This document shows positions 1 through 7,945 of a DNA stretch of 18,610 nt, one piece after another. The stretch spans positions 1 to 18,610 of the forward strand of contig CALADZ010000127.1 of assembly GCA_937890575.1 (NCBI GenBank), in the 5' to 3' direction. Both the position numbers and the translations under genes were made by a program. Source of the stretch: MAG-120531 sp002378585. Lineage in GTDB: Bacteria > Bacteroidota > Bacteroidia > Flavobacteriales > Flavobacteriaceae. Numbering within the stretch: the stretch's first letter is position 1; every line of letters starts with the position of its first letter. The notes under the pieces are model-generated. The model was not told where the DNA came from. It saw nothing but the letters and a program-made list of their open reading frames with translations, and searched no databases.

Positions 1-74
1 ACTGGCGCGTGGTGGCCAACGATGGAAAAAACACAGCGACCAGTATCTTGTACACCTTTAAGACGGCGGGGTAA
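1..74 (+). CDS. C-terminal end of an Ig/fibronectin-like secreted protein (5' partial)
   Basis: An open frame enters from the left edge (first full codon at 3) and stops with TAA at 72-74. The last residues read WRVVANDGKNTATS followed by YTFKTAG. This W-x-V-x-A-x-D-G ... Y-x-F-x-T pattern is the usual ending of fibronectin type III or Ig-like beta-sandwich repeats in Bacteroidota surface proteins. Only 23 residues are visible, so neither the protein nor its role can be named. Its stop codon abuts the stop codon of the minus-strand TonB-dependent receptor with no base between them. Confidence 0.6.
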   Translation, partial: WRVVANDGKNTATSILYTFKTAG

Positions 75-2432
75 TTAAAAATCAAGCACCAGACCAATAC
101 TAGGGATCAACGAACCTTCTTGGGCCGGTATGGCCGATAATTGAGCGGGCGTAATCAGCTCACCTTGATCCGTGCGAAGCAGACCGTATTGGGTAGGCTC
201 CGGAGTGCTACGTCCTAAGGCATTTTGAATTTCAATAAAAAGGTTAAAAGCGAAAGCACGTGCGTTCCAACGTTTGTCAATTCGCACATCTAACTGGGCA
301 AATGACCCCAAACGCTGATCTCCCAAGTGGGTATAATCCAACTGCAACTCTGGATAAGAGGACAAAGATCGTTCCACATCCACGGGAGCATATGGTGTAG
401 TTCCGGCATAGCGAAATCGTCCACTGACTTCCCAGTTGCGGTTTAATTTAAGACCGGCCGTGGCAGAAAGCAGATGGCGACTGTCCCAAGTTGATGGACG
501 AAGAACACCATCTAGACCGCTGAATTCTGAAAAAAAGTAGGTGTATGACATGATCCCGTACAACCGGTCAACCAGCCTTTGTTGAAGCAATAACTCAAGG
601 CCATAAGTGTTTCCGTTGCCCGTGAATGCCAAAGGCTCATTCCCTAATACTTCAAATCCAGCCCCTTTATTGGCTATAGACACCCCATCCCTGAGTGAGA
701 TGGGATAATTGTGGTACTTTTTATAGAACCCCTCCAAAGTGACTAACGCGCTGGGCGACAAAGCTTGCTCTAGACCCAAAACCAAATGGTCACTGCGCAA
801 ATATCTAGCTGACTCCTGATGGGCATAGGCACCTGTGGTGGATTGAAAACCTAAAGCCGTGTAAGTGGGTAATTTAAAATATCGCCCTGCCGATGCATTC
901 AGGGTGCGACCATTTCCTAAATTTAGACGTGCCGATGCCCGAGGAGACAGCGTTGAAACTATGGAAGAACCGCTCAAAAAGGTGTCATCATCTGCTCTAA
1001 GCCCTATAGTGACCCCGAGTTGATCTGAAAATAATTGTCTCGAAGCTTGTCCCCAAAACCCCCACTTTAAAAAATCAATATCTGCATTGTAGGCATTATT
1101 GAAATAAATACTATTGGTGTTATTGGTATACAAGGACTGTTGGAGATGCGCTCCCGACTTTAAAGTCCAGGCTCCTTGGCGCACAGAGCGTTGGAGTCTG
1201 ACTTTGGTTTCCTGCTCTTTGGATTGATTTTCAAAAACGAGCCCAGTTCGGGTGACATTATCTCGAAAACGACTAAAGGTATTGTCTAAAGTATTCTGAC
1301 TCAGGGTCACCAAAGTTTGTGCTGACCCACTTGGAGACCTGTGTTTCCAAGTCACCCCAAAGGTTTGGGTGTTTTGTTCTATATAGGGCACTTGCTCTAA
1401 AGTAGCTTCTTGATCGGCCGCATACACTTCAGGAGCTTCCACAGAAAAATCATCGATAGATCCCAGCCCTAAAAAAACCAATTCATTATAGGCGTCAATC
1501 TCATGGCGCACCTTAAACTGGTAATCCCAATAATTCGGTCGAATAGGCAGGCCAATCAATGCAAACAAGAACTGTAAATAACTCCGCCGTACTGAAGCGA
1601 TATAGGTGGTTTTACTGCCTAAAGGGCCTTCTGTAGTCAAGGCGGCATCGCTTGCGCTGACGCGGATGTTGGTGCGTGCCCGTTCTGAATCCCCGTTGCG
1701 CTGTTCAAACTGAAGCACTCCAGACAATGGATTATCGTATTGGGCGCCAAAAGCAGAAGTGTTCAAGGTCACTTGCTGAATGAATGAAACATTGAGCATA
1801 CCGACTGGTCCTCCACTGCTGCCTTGGGTGGAAAAGTGATTGATGTTCGGTATTTCCATGCCGTCCAGATAAAATACCGTCTCGTTGGGGGCACCCCCAC
1901 GAATGATCAAGTCATTGCGAAAGCCGCCTGGGGATGGAGCAACTCCCGGTAAGGACTGAGCAACGCGGACCACATCGTTATTTCCTCCTGGATAATTGGC
2001 TAGTTCGACAGCCGACAGTGTTTGGGTAGATAATGGAGATTCCCGATTTCGGCTGCTGTTCCATTGGGTCAAAGTTACTTCCTCCAATGTCTGCGCAGAT
2101 TCTTGAAGTGTAATTGATAAGGGCGCATTTCCCTGAGAACGAACAATCGTATTGGGCAGTACCACATTTTGATATCCGAGAAATGAAATGATTAAGTTGT
2201 AGGAATTTGGGGGGATTTGCCTGAGGACAAATCGGCCCTTTTCATCCGTAACTGTTCCGTAATCGGTGGATTCTAAATAAACGGAAGCTCCTTCAATAGG
2301 TGTGTCAAACGCATCCTTCACCACACCGATGAGTTGACCATAGACAGGATCTGTTTTTTGAGCTGCTGCAGCTAGTGGAAGGATGAGCAAAAGAGCCAAT
2401 GCTGACCAAAAACCATAAAAAGATTGCTTCAT
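75..2432 (-). CDS. TonB-dependent outer-membrane receptor with carboxypeptidase-regulatory-like N-terminal domain
   Basis: This is an outer-membrane beta-barrel that should import a ligand using TonB/ExbBD energy. I place the start at the ATG at 2432 (785 aa), because a clear signal peptide begins there (MKQSFYGF, hydrophobic core, AAAAQ cleavage region). An in-frame ATG at 2546 would put 38 odd residues in front of it. A CarboxypepD_reg-like domain follows (about residues 30-105, with GVVKDAFDTPIEGASVYL and DEKGRF). The plug comes next (about 125-240, with LPGVAPSPGG, IIRGGAPNE, FYLDGMEIP), then the barrel, ending in Phe as barrel proteins do. It is not a SusC-type protein by length and no SusD gene is next to it. 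It is divergent from the regulator gene, so the two may share control, but the ligand is unknown. It could also be a siderophore or peptide receptor. Confidence 0.88.
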   Translation of the reverse strand: MKQSFYGFWSALALLLILPLAAAAQKTDPVYGQLIGVVKDAFDTPIEGASVYLESTDYGTVTDEKGRFVLRQIPPNSYNLIISFLGYQNVVLPNTIVRSQGNAPLSITLQESAQTLEEVTLTQWNSSRNRESPLSTQTLSAVELANYPGGNNDVVRVAQSLPGVAPSPGGFRNDLIIRGGAPNETVFYLDGMEIPNINHFSTQGSSGGPVGMLNVSFIQQVTLNTSAFGAQYDNPLSGVLQFEQRNGDSERARTNIRVSASDAALTTEGPLGSKTTYIASVRRSYLQFLFALIGLPIRPNYWDYQFKVRHEIDAYNELVFLGLGSIDDFSVEAPEVYAADQEATLEQVPYIEQNTQTFGVTWKHRSPSGSAQTLVTLSQNTLDNTFSRFRDNVTRTGLVFENQSKEQETKVRLQRSVRQGAWTLKSGAHLQQSLYTNNTNSIYFNNAYNADIDFLKWGFWGQASRQLFSDQLGVTIGLRADDDTFLSGSSIVSTLSPRASARLNLGNGRTLNASAGRYFKLPTYTALGFQSTTGAYAHQESARYLRSDHLVLGLEQALSPSALVTLEGFYKKYHNYPISLRDGVSIANKGAGFEVLGNEPLAFTGNGNTYGLELLLQQRLVDRLYGIMSYTYFFSEFSGLDGVLRPSTWDSRHLLSATAGLKLNRNWEVSGRFRYAGTTPYAPVDVERSLSSYPELQLDYTHLGDQRLGSFAQLDVRIDKRWNARAFAFNLFIEIQNALGRSTPEPTQYGLLRTDQGELITPAQLSAIPAQEGSLIPSIGLVLDF

Positions 2433-2462
2433 TTTGTCTAATATTTGTTTTGTAAAATTAAA

Positions 2463-2470
2463 CAAAAATA
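2463..2470 (-). promoter_or_regulatory. Possible -7 box for the TonB-dependent receptor
   Basis: On the minus strand this reads TATTTTTG, a full match to the Bacteroidota -7 element TAnnTTTG. It lies about 30 bases before the chosen ATG at 2432 and is followed by an A/T-rich leader. It also supports 2432 over 2546 as the start, since transcription would begin inside the longer reading frame. I found no TTTG at the usual spacing upstream, so this is a weak call. Confidence 0.35.
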
Positions 2471-2683
2471 GAGCCGAAAAAAGACGGTTGATCCAACCAA
2501 AGGAGTTGATGCAGTAGGGATAAAAATTTGAATTGGTCATCATCACAAAATATGATCCAGTATTTTCATAAAAATGATTGAGAAAAAACTAGAATACCCA
2601 GAAATATGTTGGATTTAAAAATAAAGGTGGTCAAACGGAGGTATTTACTTAATTTAGTGGTTTAGCCAAAGTCAGAAACCAAA

Positions 2684-5482
2684 ATGTCGCTTCAAATCAA
2701 GCAGTTGTGTTTAACACTCATCCTTTTTGTCGGGGCTAATCTTCCCGTTTTTGGACAAGAGACACCGCCCTTCCGCTACTATGGAGCCCAAGAATATCAA
2801 GCAGCAGCCCAAAATTGGAAGATCACCAACAACCCAGATGGTGAGATTTTTTTGGCCAATAATGAGGGGGTAATTCATTTTGACGGAGCCCATTGGAAGA
2901 CCCTAAAATCGGTGAATCAAAGCATTGTCCGCTCCGTTTATTACTCAAATGAAAGACTTTATATAGGCATGTACATGGAGTTTGGTTATTACCAAAAAGA
3001 TCCATTTGGTATTTGGCAATACACTTCACTTTCCAAAAACATTCCGAATAAACTCATTGAAGACGAACAGTTTTGGAACATACTTCCCCTGGGAACGCAA
3101 CTGGTGTTTCAATCCTTAGATCAGCTTATTGTATACGACCCCATTAAAGAAAGTTACGAAACCCTAATCCATAATAATGGAATCACAGGAGCGTGGGCGT
3201 CTAACAACAGTATATATGTCCAGGACACCAAAAGAGATTTCTACATAGTTGAAGGGGGGCAATGGATTAAAATAGCTAAAGGTGATGAGTTTGGAGATGC
3301 TTTGGTGATCGGGATGAAAAACCAACAAGGAGTACTTACTTTAGTCAACGAATGGGGGGAGTTTTGGAATAATAAATCTGGAAAATGGTCCATGACTTGG
3401 GACACTGGATTAAGAACCGCCCATGTATACTCCGCAACTGTTCTAGCTGATGGAGGTTGGGCTTTAGGTACTATTTCAGATGGGATCAGTATTTGGGATG
3501 CGCAAGGCCAAAAACAATACCAGCTCGGAAGCAGTAATGGAATAAAAAATAACACGGTACTATCCATACACCAAGATGACCAATCTCATATATGGGTGGG
3601 GCTTGACAATGGGATTATCTGTATCAACAACCAAGCTCCGCTGCGCAGCTATGTGGACCAGCAAAACGAATGGGGAACGATCTATGCATCGGCACATTGG
3701 AAAGACATTACTTACCTGGGAACTAACGTAGGTCTTTTTTATAGAGATAATTCAATGCGTCACTACGCGCAAGTTCCCGGGTCTTCAGGACAAGTTTGGT
3801 CATTATCTATACACCGAGGAATCTTGATGATGGGACATCACCTTGGGGCATTTGCCGTTGAAGCCAATAAACTAAAACCGATAAGTACAGGATCAGGGGC
3901 ATGGACATTTACACAAATACCCGATACAGATTTAATGATTGCAGGTACCTACCGAGGGCTTGAATTATTTAAATGGAGAGAAAAAAGTTGGTCCAAGGTT
4001 GGAAAAATAGATGGATTTAACCTTTCAGCGCGTTACTTAGAAAGTGTAGATCAAAAAACCTTTTTGGTCAGCCACGAATATAAGGGCATATATAAACTTG
4101 GGTTGTCCGATGATTTTGAGCGTGTTTCGCTAGTGGAAAAATTAAACGAACCAGAAAAAGGGGCGCACTCAGCCCTGGCAAAATTTGAAGATGCAGTATG
4201 GTACCATGCGCCAAGCGGATTATGGAAATATGAGATAGATAGGCAAAAATTTGTTCGTCAAGAATGGGCTGATGGGCTATGGGGAAATGATCCGTATTAT
4301 TCTGGAAAAATGAGTTCGTTTGACGGAAAAACACTGTGGTTATTTAAACAAAACAAAGTAGTTCGTATAACTTCATCATTGACTCAGGGAACCTATCAAA
4401 CCAAAAGCTTCCCAATCGCCTTAGAAACCCTTAAGCCGATGAGGGGATTTGAGAATATAGGGCAACTTAAAGGTGATCGGTATTTAATTGGAGGCGTCAA
4501 TCAATACTTGGTTTTGAATAACCAAGCGCTTACAAAAAATACGCCTGCACCACTCATTCAACAAATAGAGGGACAGGATCAAAAAACAGTTGAAATATAT
4601 TCTTTACCCCTATCTGGAGGTGAAATTCCATACAGGTTTAACACCATACAAATCACCCTTGGTGCACCGGCTTTCGAAGTTTACAAAAAAACACAATATC
4701 AATACAGACTTCTAGGTCACCAAGAAAATTGGAGTGAATGGACAGATCTTGCGGTTGTCAGTTGGCCGAGACTGACACCAGGAAACTACCAATTTGAAGT
4801 CCGATCAGGATCATCTGCAGAACAACCCTCTGAAATAAGCACCTTAGTGTTTAAAATCGCCTCACCTTGGTATTTTCATCCCTTGATGTGGTTGTTGTAT
4901 TTGGTTTCTAGTTTAGCAACTATATGGAGTACGCACCGCACCTACTTGCGCTACTTCAACAGACAAAAAAAGAGAATCATGGAGGAAAACGAGCGTAACA
5001 ATGAGCTCAATCAACTTCAAATTAAACAACAATTTATTCAAGATAAAAATCAATTCTTGGAAGATCAATTCAGTCAAAAGAAAAAAGAACTGGCCAATAC
5101 CTTGTTACACCTGAATAAGAATATAGAATTACTCATTGAAGTAAAAGAACAGCTAGGAAAAACTAATAATGGGGATTTTTTTAGAGACTTGATTAAACGT
5201 ATAGATGATAATCTTACCGACGAAGATTCCTGGAAATTACTCGAAGAGGCGTTTAATAATGTCGATCAAGAATTTTTATCAAAACTTAAAACAGAATTTA
5301 CTGAACTAAGCCCCAGTGAATTAAAATTATGTGTTTATCTCCGACTTAACCTATCCACTAAAGAAATTGCCACATTACTCAACATAACTCCCAAGAGCGT
5401 AGAAATTAAGCGATATCGTTTGCGAAAAAAACTGAATTTAGGAAGTGAAGATCATTTACAAGACTTTATACTAGGTTACTAA
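2684..5482 (+). CDS. Membrane-spanning beta-propeller / Y_Y_Y sensor with LuxR-type HTH (one-component regulator)
   Basis: This 932-aa protein begins with a signal peptide (to about residue 25, FGQ). A periplasmic beta-propeller of Reg_prop-like repeats follows (about 30-620; one repeat reads SIHQDDQSHIWVGLDNGI). A Y_Y_Y beta-sandwich comes next (about 648-728, with YQYRLLG and GNYQFEVR). One transmembrane helix follows (about 732-752), then a charged coiled coil (about 757-830). The C-terminal LuxR-type helix-turn-helix is at about 874-920 (LSTKEIATLLNITPKSVE, then RYRLRKKL). There is no histidine kinase and no receiver domain, so the periplasmic signal must reach the DNA-binding domain directly across the membrane. 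Proteins of this layout sit beside glycan-use loci in Flavobacteriia. The downstream lipoprotein/GH16 operon is the likely target, and a beta-glucan oligosaccharide the likely signal (inference). Confidence 0.88.
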   Translation: MSLQIKQLCLTLILFVGANLPVFGQETPPFRYYGAQEYQAAAQNWKITNNPDGEIFLANNEGVIHFDGAHWKTLKSVNQSIVRSVYYSNERLYIGMYMEFGYYQKDPFGIWQYTSLSKNIPNKLIEDEQFWNILPLGTQLVFQSLDQLIVYDPIKESYETLIHNNGITGAWASNNSIYVQDTKRDFYIVEGGQWIKIAKGDEFGDALVIGMKNQQGVLTLVNEWGEFWNNKSGKWSMTWDTGLRTAHVYSATVLADGGWALGTISDGISIWDAQGQKQYQLGSSNGIKNNTVLSIHQDDQSHIWVGLDNGIICINNQAPLRSYVDQQNEWGTIYASAHWKDITYLGTNVGLFYRDNSMRHYAQVPGSSGQVWSLSIHRGILMMGHHLGAFAVEANKLKPISTGSGAWTFTQIPDTDLMIAGTYRGLELFKWREKSWSKVGKIDGFNLSARYLESVDQKTFLVSHEYKGIYKLGLSDDFERVSLVEKLNEPEKGAHSALAKFEDAVWYHAPSGLWKYEIDRQKFVRQEWADGLWGNDPYYSGKMSSFDGKTLWLFKQNKVVRITSSLTQGTYQTKSFPIALETLKPMRGFENIGQLKGDRYLIGGVNQYLVLNNQALTKNTPAPLIQQIEGQDQKTVEIYSLPLSGGEIPYRFNTIQITLGAPAFEVYKKTQYQYRLLGHQENWSEWTDLAVVSWPRLTPGNYQFEVRSGSSAEQPSEISTLVFKIASPWYFHPLMWLLYLVSSLATIWSTHRTYLRYFNRQKKRIMEENERNNELNQLQIKQQFIQDKNQFLEDQFSQKKKELANTLLHLNKNIELLIEVKEQLGKTNNGDFFRDLIKRIDDNLTDEDSWKLLEEAFNNVDQEFLSKLKTEFTELSPSELKLCVYLRLNLSTKEIATLLNITPKSVEIKRYRLRKKLNLGSEDHLQDFILGY

Positions 5483-5602
5483 GAGACAATTTATCCTGTT
5501 TTGCCTCTACAAAAGCTCTACACGCACCCTACATCATTAGTATTACTTTACAATAAGTGATTGATTGTGAGTGTTTTAAAAAAATAACAACCTTGATGTG
5601 TA

Positions 5603-5631
5603 TTTGTAACACCCCCTCAGTTGTAATATTG
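5603..5631 (+). promoter_or_regulatory. Promoter of the lipoprotein/GH16 operon, with a TTGTAA direct repeat
   Basis: TTTG at 5603-5606 and TAATATTG at 5624-5631 are separated by 17 bases. This fits the flavobacterial TTTG-N17-TAnnTTTG promoter with one mismatch in the -7 box. The predicted start is near 5637, leaving about 40 bases of A-rich leader before the ATG at 5676. The hexamer TTGTAA occurs twice here (5604-5609 and 5621-5626), 17 bases apart. It overlaps both promoter boxes, so it could also be a regulator site. The rest of the 5483-5675 gap is A/T-rich, and I see no convincing terminator for the sensor gene in it. Confidence 0.42.
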
Positions 5632-5675
5632 CTTATTGTTTAAGATTTTAGACAAAACTTAAAACTAAATAAAAA

Positions 5676-6260
5676 ATGAAAACAACAAAGTTAACATTGA
5701 TGGCCTTGATGGCTATGATGATGGGATTCACTTCATGCTCTAGTGATGACGAAACACCGGTAGTTGAAGAACCAGCACACCCATTGGTAGGCAGCTGGAA
5801 ACTAACTGCAGCTCCTGGTTCGCTTGGTGTAGGTCCTGCCGCTGGAGATTACAGCTGGTGGTCAAATGATGCTCAAGTAGTTACTGACAGAGCTTGTTTG
5901 TTTGATGACCTTTACGTGTTTGAAGCGGATGGAACTTTTAAAAACGTTCAGGGTGGAAGTACTTGGTTAGAAGGATGGCAAGGTGTGTCTGCAGAAGCGT
6001 GTGGAACTCCAGTGGCTCCTCATAACGGTGCTACTCCAGGAACTTGGGCAGTAACCAATCAAACCTTGACCATTTCTGGTGCTGGTAGCTACATGGGACT
6101 TGCCAAAGTACACAACTCAGGTGAAAATGGTGCCCCAACAAACAACACCATTAACTACAGCATGAGTTTGACCAACAACAACACGACTCTTGAATTGACC
6201 ATTTCTGGTTTCCAAGGTGGTGGAGAAACTTGGTTCTTTAGATTTACCAAGCAGTCATAA
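5676..6260 (+). CDS. Surface lipoprotein of the beta-glucan locus
   Basis: This is a 194-aa lipoprotein. Its signal peptide ends in the lipobox GFTSC (Cys21). The residues after it, SSDDE, match the acidic lipoprotein export signal that sends Bacteroidota lipoproteins to the cell surface. The mature part has a start typical of lipocalin-like domains (HPLVGSWKL). It then has a Gly/Trp-rich stretch (GVGPAAGDYSWWS), a RACLFDDLYVF segment, WLEGWQGV, and a beta-rich tail ending in WFFRFTK. From memory, similar segments occur in lipoproteins and glucanase appendages of flavobacterial laminarin and alpha-glucan loci. A glycan-binding role is therefore likely but inferred. No catalytic motif is visible. 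It is first in an operon, with the GH16 gene 15 bases downstream, and its A-rich leader suggests high expression. Confidence 0.8.
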   Translation: MKTTKLTLMALMAMMMGFTSCSSDDETPVVEEPAHPLVGSWKLTAAPGSLGVGPAAGDYSWWSNDAQVVTDRACLFDDLYVFEADGTFKNVQGGSTWLEGWQGVSAEACGTPVAPHNGATPGTWAVTNQTLTISGAGSYMGLAKVHNSGENGAPTNNTINYSMSLTNNNTTLELTISGFQGGGETWFFRFTKQS

Positions 6261-6275
6261 TTAATACCTTTCCCC

Positions 6276-7118
6276 ATGCCTAGAGCCCTATTGTCCACCG
6301 CGTTTCTTCTCTCTGCCCTATTTATATCCTGTTCCAAAGACAGTGAAGATGTGGTTGAGGGGCCAGCAGCGCCAGTAGCTGAAACGCTCAGCGAAGCTGA
6401 TCGCATTGGTTTGGTGTGGTCCGACGAATTTGATTCAGGAACCGCACCAAATTCAGCCAACTGGACTTATGAAATCGGTGACGGTAGTGCTCAAGGCATC
6501 CCGGGATGGGGTAATGGAGAACAACAATTCTATACCAATAGACCGGAAAATATCGACGTAGCCAATGGTTTTTTGACCATCACCGCTCGTGGAGAAAACT
6601 ATTCAGGTAAAAATTATACTTCTGCCCGAATCAAAACACAAGAAAAATTCAGCTTTAAGTATGGCCGTATGGTTGTACGTGCCAAACTGCCTAGCAAATC
6701 AGGTACATGGCCTGCAGTATGGCTTTTAGGTAATTCTATACCCCAGGTAGGCTGGCCGCGTTGTGGTGAGATCGATGTAATCGAACAACGAGGTACGGAC
6801 AAAACAAAAATTATGGGCGCTGTGCACTGGTTCGATCAAGGAACTAATGCCAATGCCAAATACGACAAAGAAGTAACTGTGGCAGGATTGACTACAGAAT
6901 TTAAAAAATATACGTTTGAATGGACCCCTACTGTGGTGCGCTATTTTGTGGACAACACAAAATATTTTGAGATGACCATCAATGAAAGTATGCCCTTCAA
7001 CGACCCATTCTTTATAGTGACCAACATCGCTATGGGAGGTACTTTAGGAGGACCTATTCCTAGTGGGTTTTCCACAGACAAATTGATGATCGATTATATT
7101 CGCGTTTATGAAAACTAA
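6276..7118 (+). CDS. GH16 family beta-glucanase (laminarinase type), lipoprotein
   Basis: This 280-aa enzyme is predicted to cleave internal beta-1,3 or mixed beta-1,3/1,4 glucan bonds with retention. The lipobox is LFISC (Cys19), followed by SKDSED, which suggests surface display. The GH16 catalytic core runs from about residue 45 to the end. It has LVWSDEFD, the substrate-cleft segment GTWPAVWLLG, and the signature GEIDVIEQ. In that signature E165 is the nucleophile, D167 the helper and E170 the acid/base. The C-terminal strand IDYIRVYEN is the usual end of the fold, so the enzyme is single-domain with no appended binding module. The gene follows the lipoprotein by 15 bases, and its last 11 bases overlap the start of the second GH16 gene. 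The motif EIDVIE (with the extra residue) is of the laminarinase/lichenase group rather than the xyloglucanase group. Confidence 0.93.
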   Translation: MPRALLSTAFLLSALFISCSKDSEDVVEGPAAPVAETLSEADRIGLVWSDEFDSGTAPNSANWTYEIGDGSAQGIPGWGNGEQQFYTNRPENIDVANGFLTITARGENYSGKNYTSARIKTQEKFSFKYGRMVVRAKLPSKSGTWPAVWLLGNSIPQVGWPRCGEIDVIEQRGTDKTKIMGAVHWFDQGTNANAKYDKEVTVAGLTTEFKKYTFEWTPTVVRYFVDNTKYFEMTINESMPFNDPFFIVTNIAMGGTLGGPIPSGFSTDKLMIDYIRVYEN

Positions 7119-7944
7119 ACTAATGAGCCTTGGGGCTATCGCGTTCAGCACCCTATTATTCACCGGATGTGTGAATCAAAACGAAAAAGAAAACACGGAA
7201 GCTCCTGAAGGGTATACCCTACTATGGGCCGATGAGTTTGAAGGAACTGGTCTACCGGACACCGAAAAATGGTTTTTTGAAACCATAGCTCCTGAAAATG
7301 GAAACTGGTATAACGGCGAATTGCAGCACTACACTCAACGAACAGAAAATTCTTATATAAGTGATGGCACGCTAAAAATTGTCGCCAAAAAAGAAGAATA
7401 CAACTCAACAGGCACTACAAAATCATACACTTCAGCACGCATGAACAGCAAGCTGAAATTCACTTACGGAAAAGTAGAGGTTCGCGCTAAACTACCACGT
7501 GCTGCAGGTACCTGGCCAGCAATCTGGTCTCTGGGAAGCAATTTAGAGCAGGTAGGATGGCCTGCATGCGGGGAGATCGACATTATGGAACAGCTTTTTG
7601 AAAACCACCTGATGGTTCAAAGCGCAATCCACGTTCCTGCGCGCTATGGAAATGATCCAGCTTTAAAACAGGTAAATGTCAGTGATGTGACAGAGAACTT
7701 CCACGTATATGGGATGATTTGGACTCCAGAAAAAATAGATTTCACGGTAGATGACATCGTATTCTTCACCTACAACCCAGAAAATAAAAATGAAGCCAAT
7801 TGGCCCTTTAACAAGGATCAATTCCTACTGCTCAACGTAGCTATGGGTGGAAATCTAGGCGGGGCAGTCGATCCCAACTTTAGCCAAGACCAAATGGAGG
7901 TAGATTACGTACGCGTTTATCAACCAACCAAGACCGCTGAATAA
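7108..7944 (+). CDS. Second GH16 family beta-glucanase, lipoprotein
   Basis: This 278-aa protein is a paralogue of the gene before it. The signal peptide ends in LLFTGC (Cys21), and the following residues VNQNEKEN are less acidic than in its partner, so it may sit elsewhere in the envelope. The GH16 core carries LLWADEFE, GTWPAIWSLG and GEIDIMEQ (E156 nucleophile, D158, E161 acid/base), and ends with VDYVRVYQ. I chose the ATG at 7108 over the in-frame ATG at 7123 because only the longer form has the Lys-containing n-region. The start overlaps the upstream stop by 11 bases, which points to translational coupling. Loop regions near the catalytic strand differ clearly from the first copy (SAIHVPARYG against GAVHWFDQGT). 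The two enzymes probably act on different chain lengths or linkages. Confidence 0.93.
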   Translation: MKTKLMSLGAIAFSTLLFTGCVNQNEKENTEAPEGYTLLWADEFEGTGLPDTEKWFFETIAPENGNWYNGELQHYTQRTENSYISDGTLKIVAKKEEYNSTGTTKSYTSARMNSKLKFTYGKVEVRAKLPRAAGTWPAIWSLGSNLEQVGWPACGEIDIMEQLFENHLMVQSAIHVPARYGNDPALKQVNVSDVTENFHVYGMIWTPEKIDFTVDDIVFFTYNPENKNEANWPFNKDQFLLLNVAMGGNLGGAVDPNFSQDQMEVDYVRVYQPTKTAE

Positions 7945-7945
7945 A

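Noticed and set aside
2433..2546. N-terminal extension of 38 codons on the TonB-dependent receptor
   Set aside because: It lies before a good signal peptide, has no receptor-like features, and the best -7 box falls inside it.
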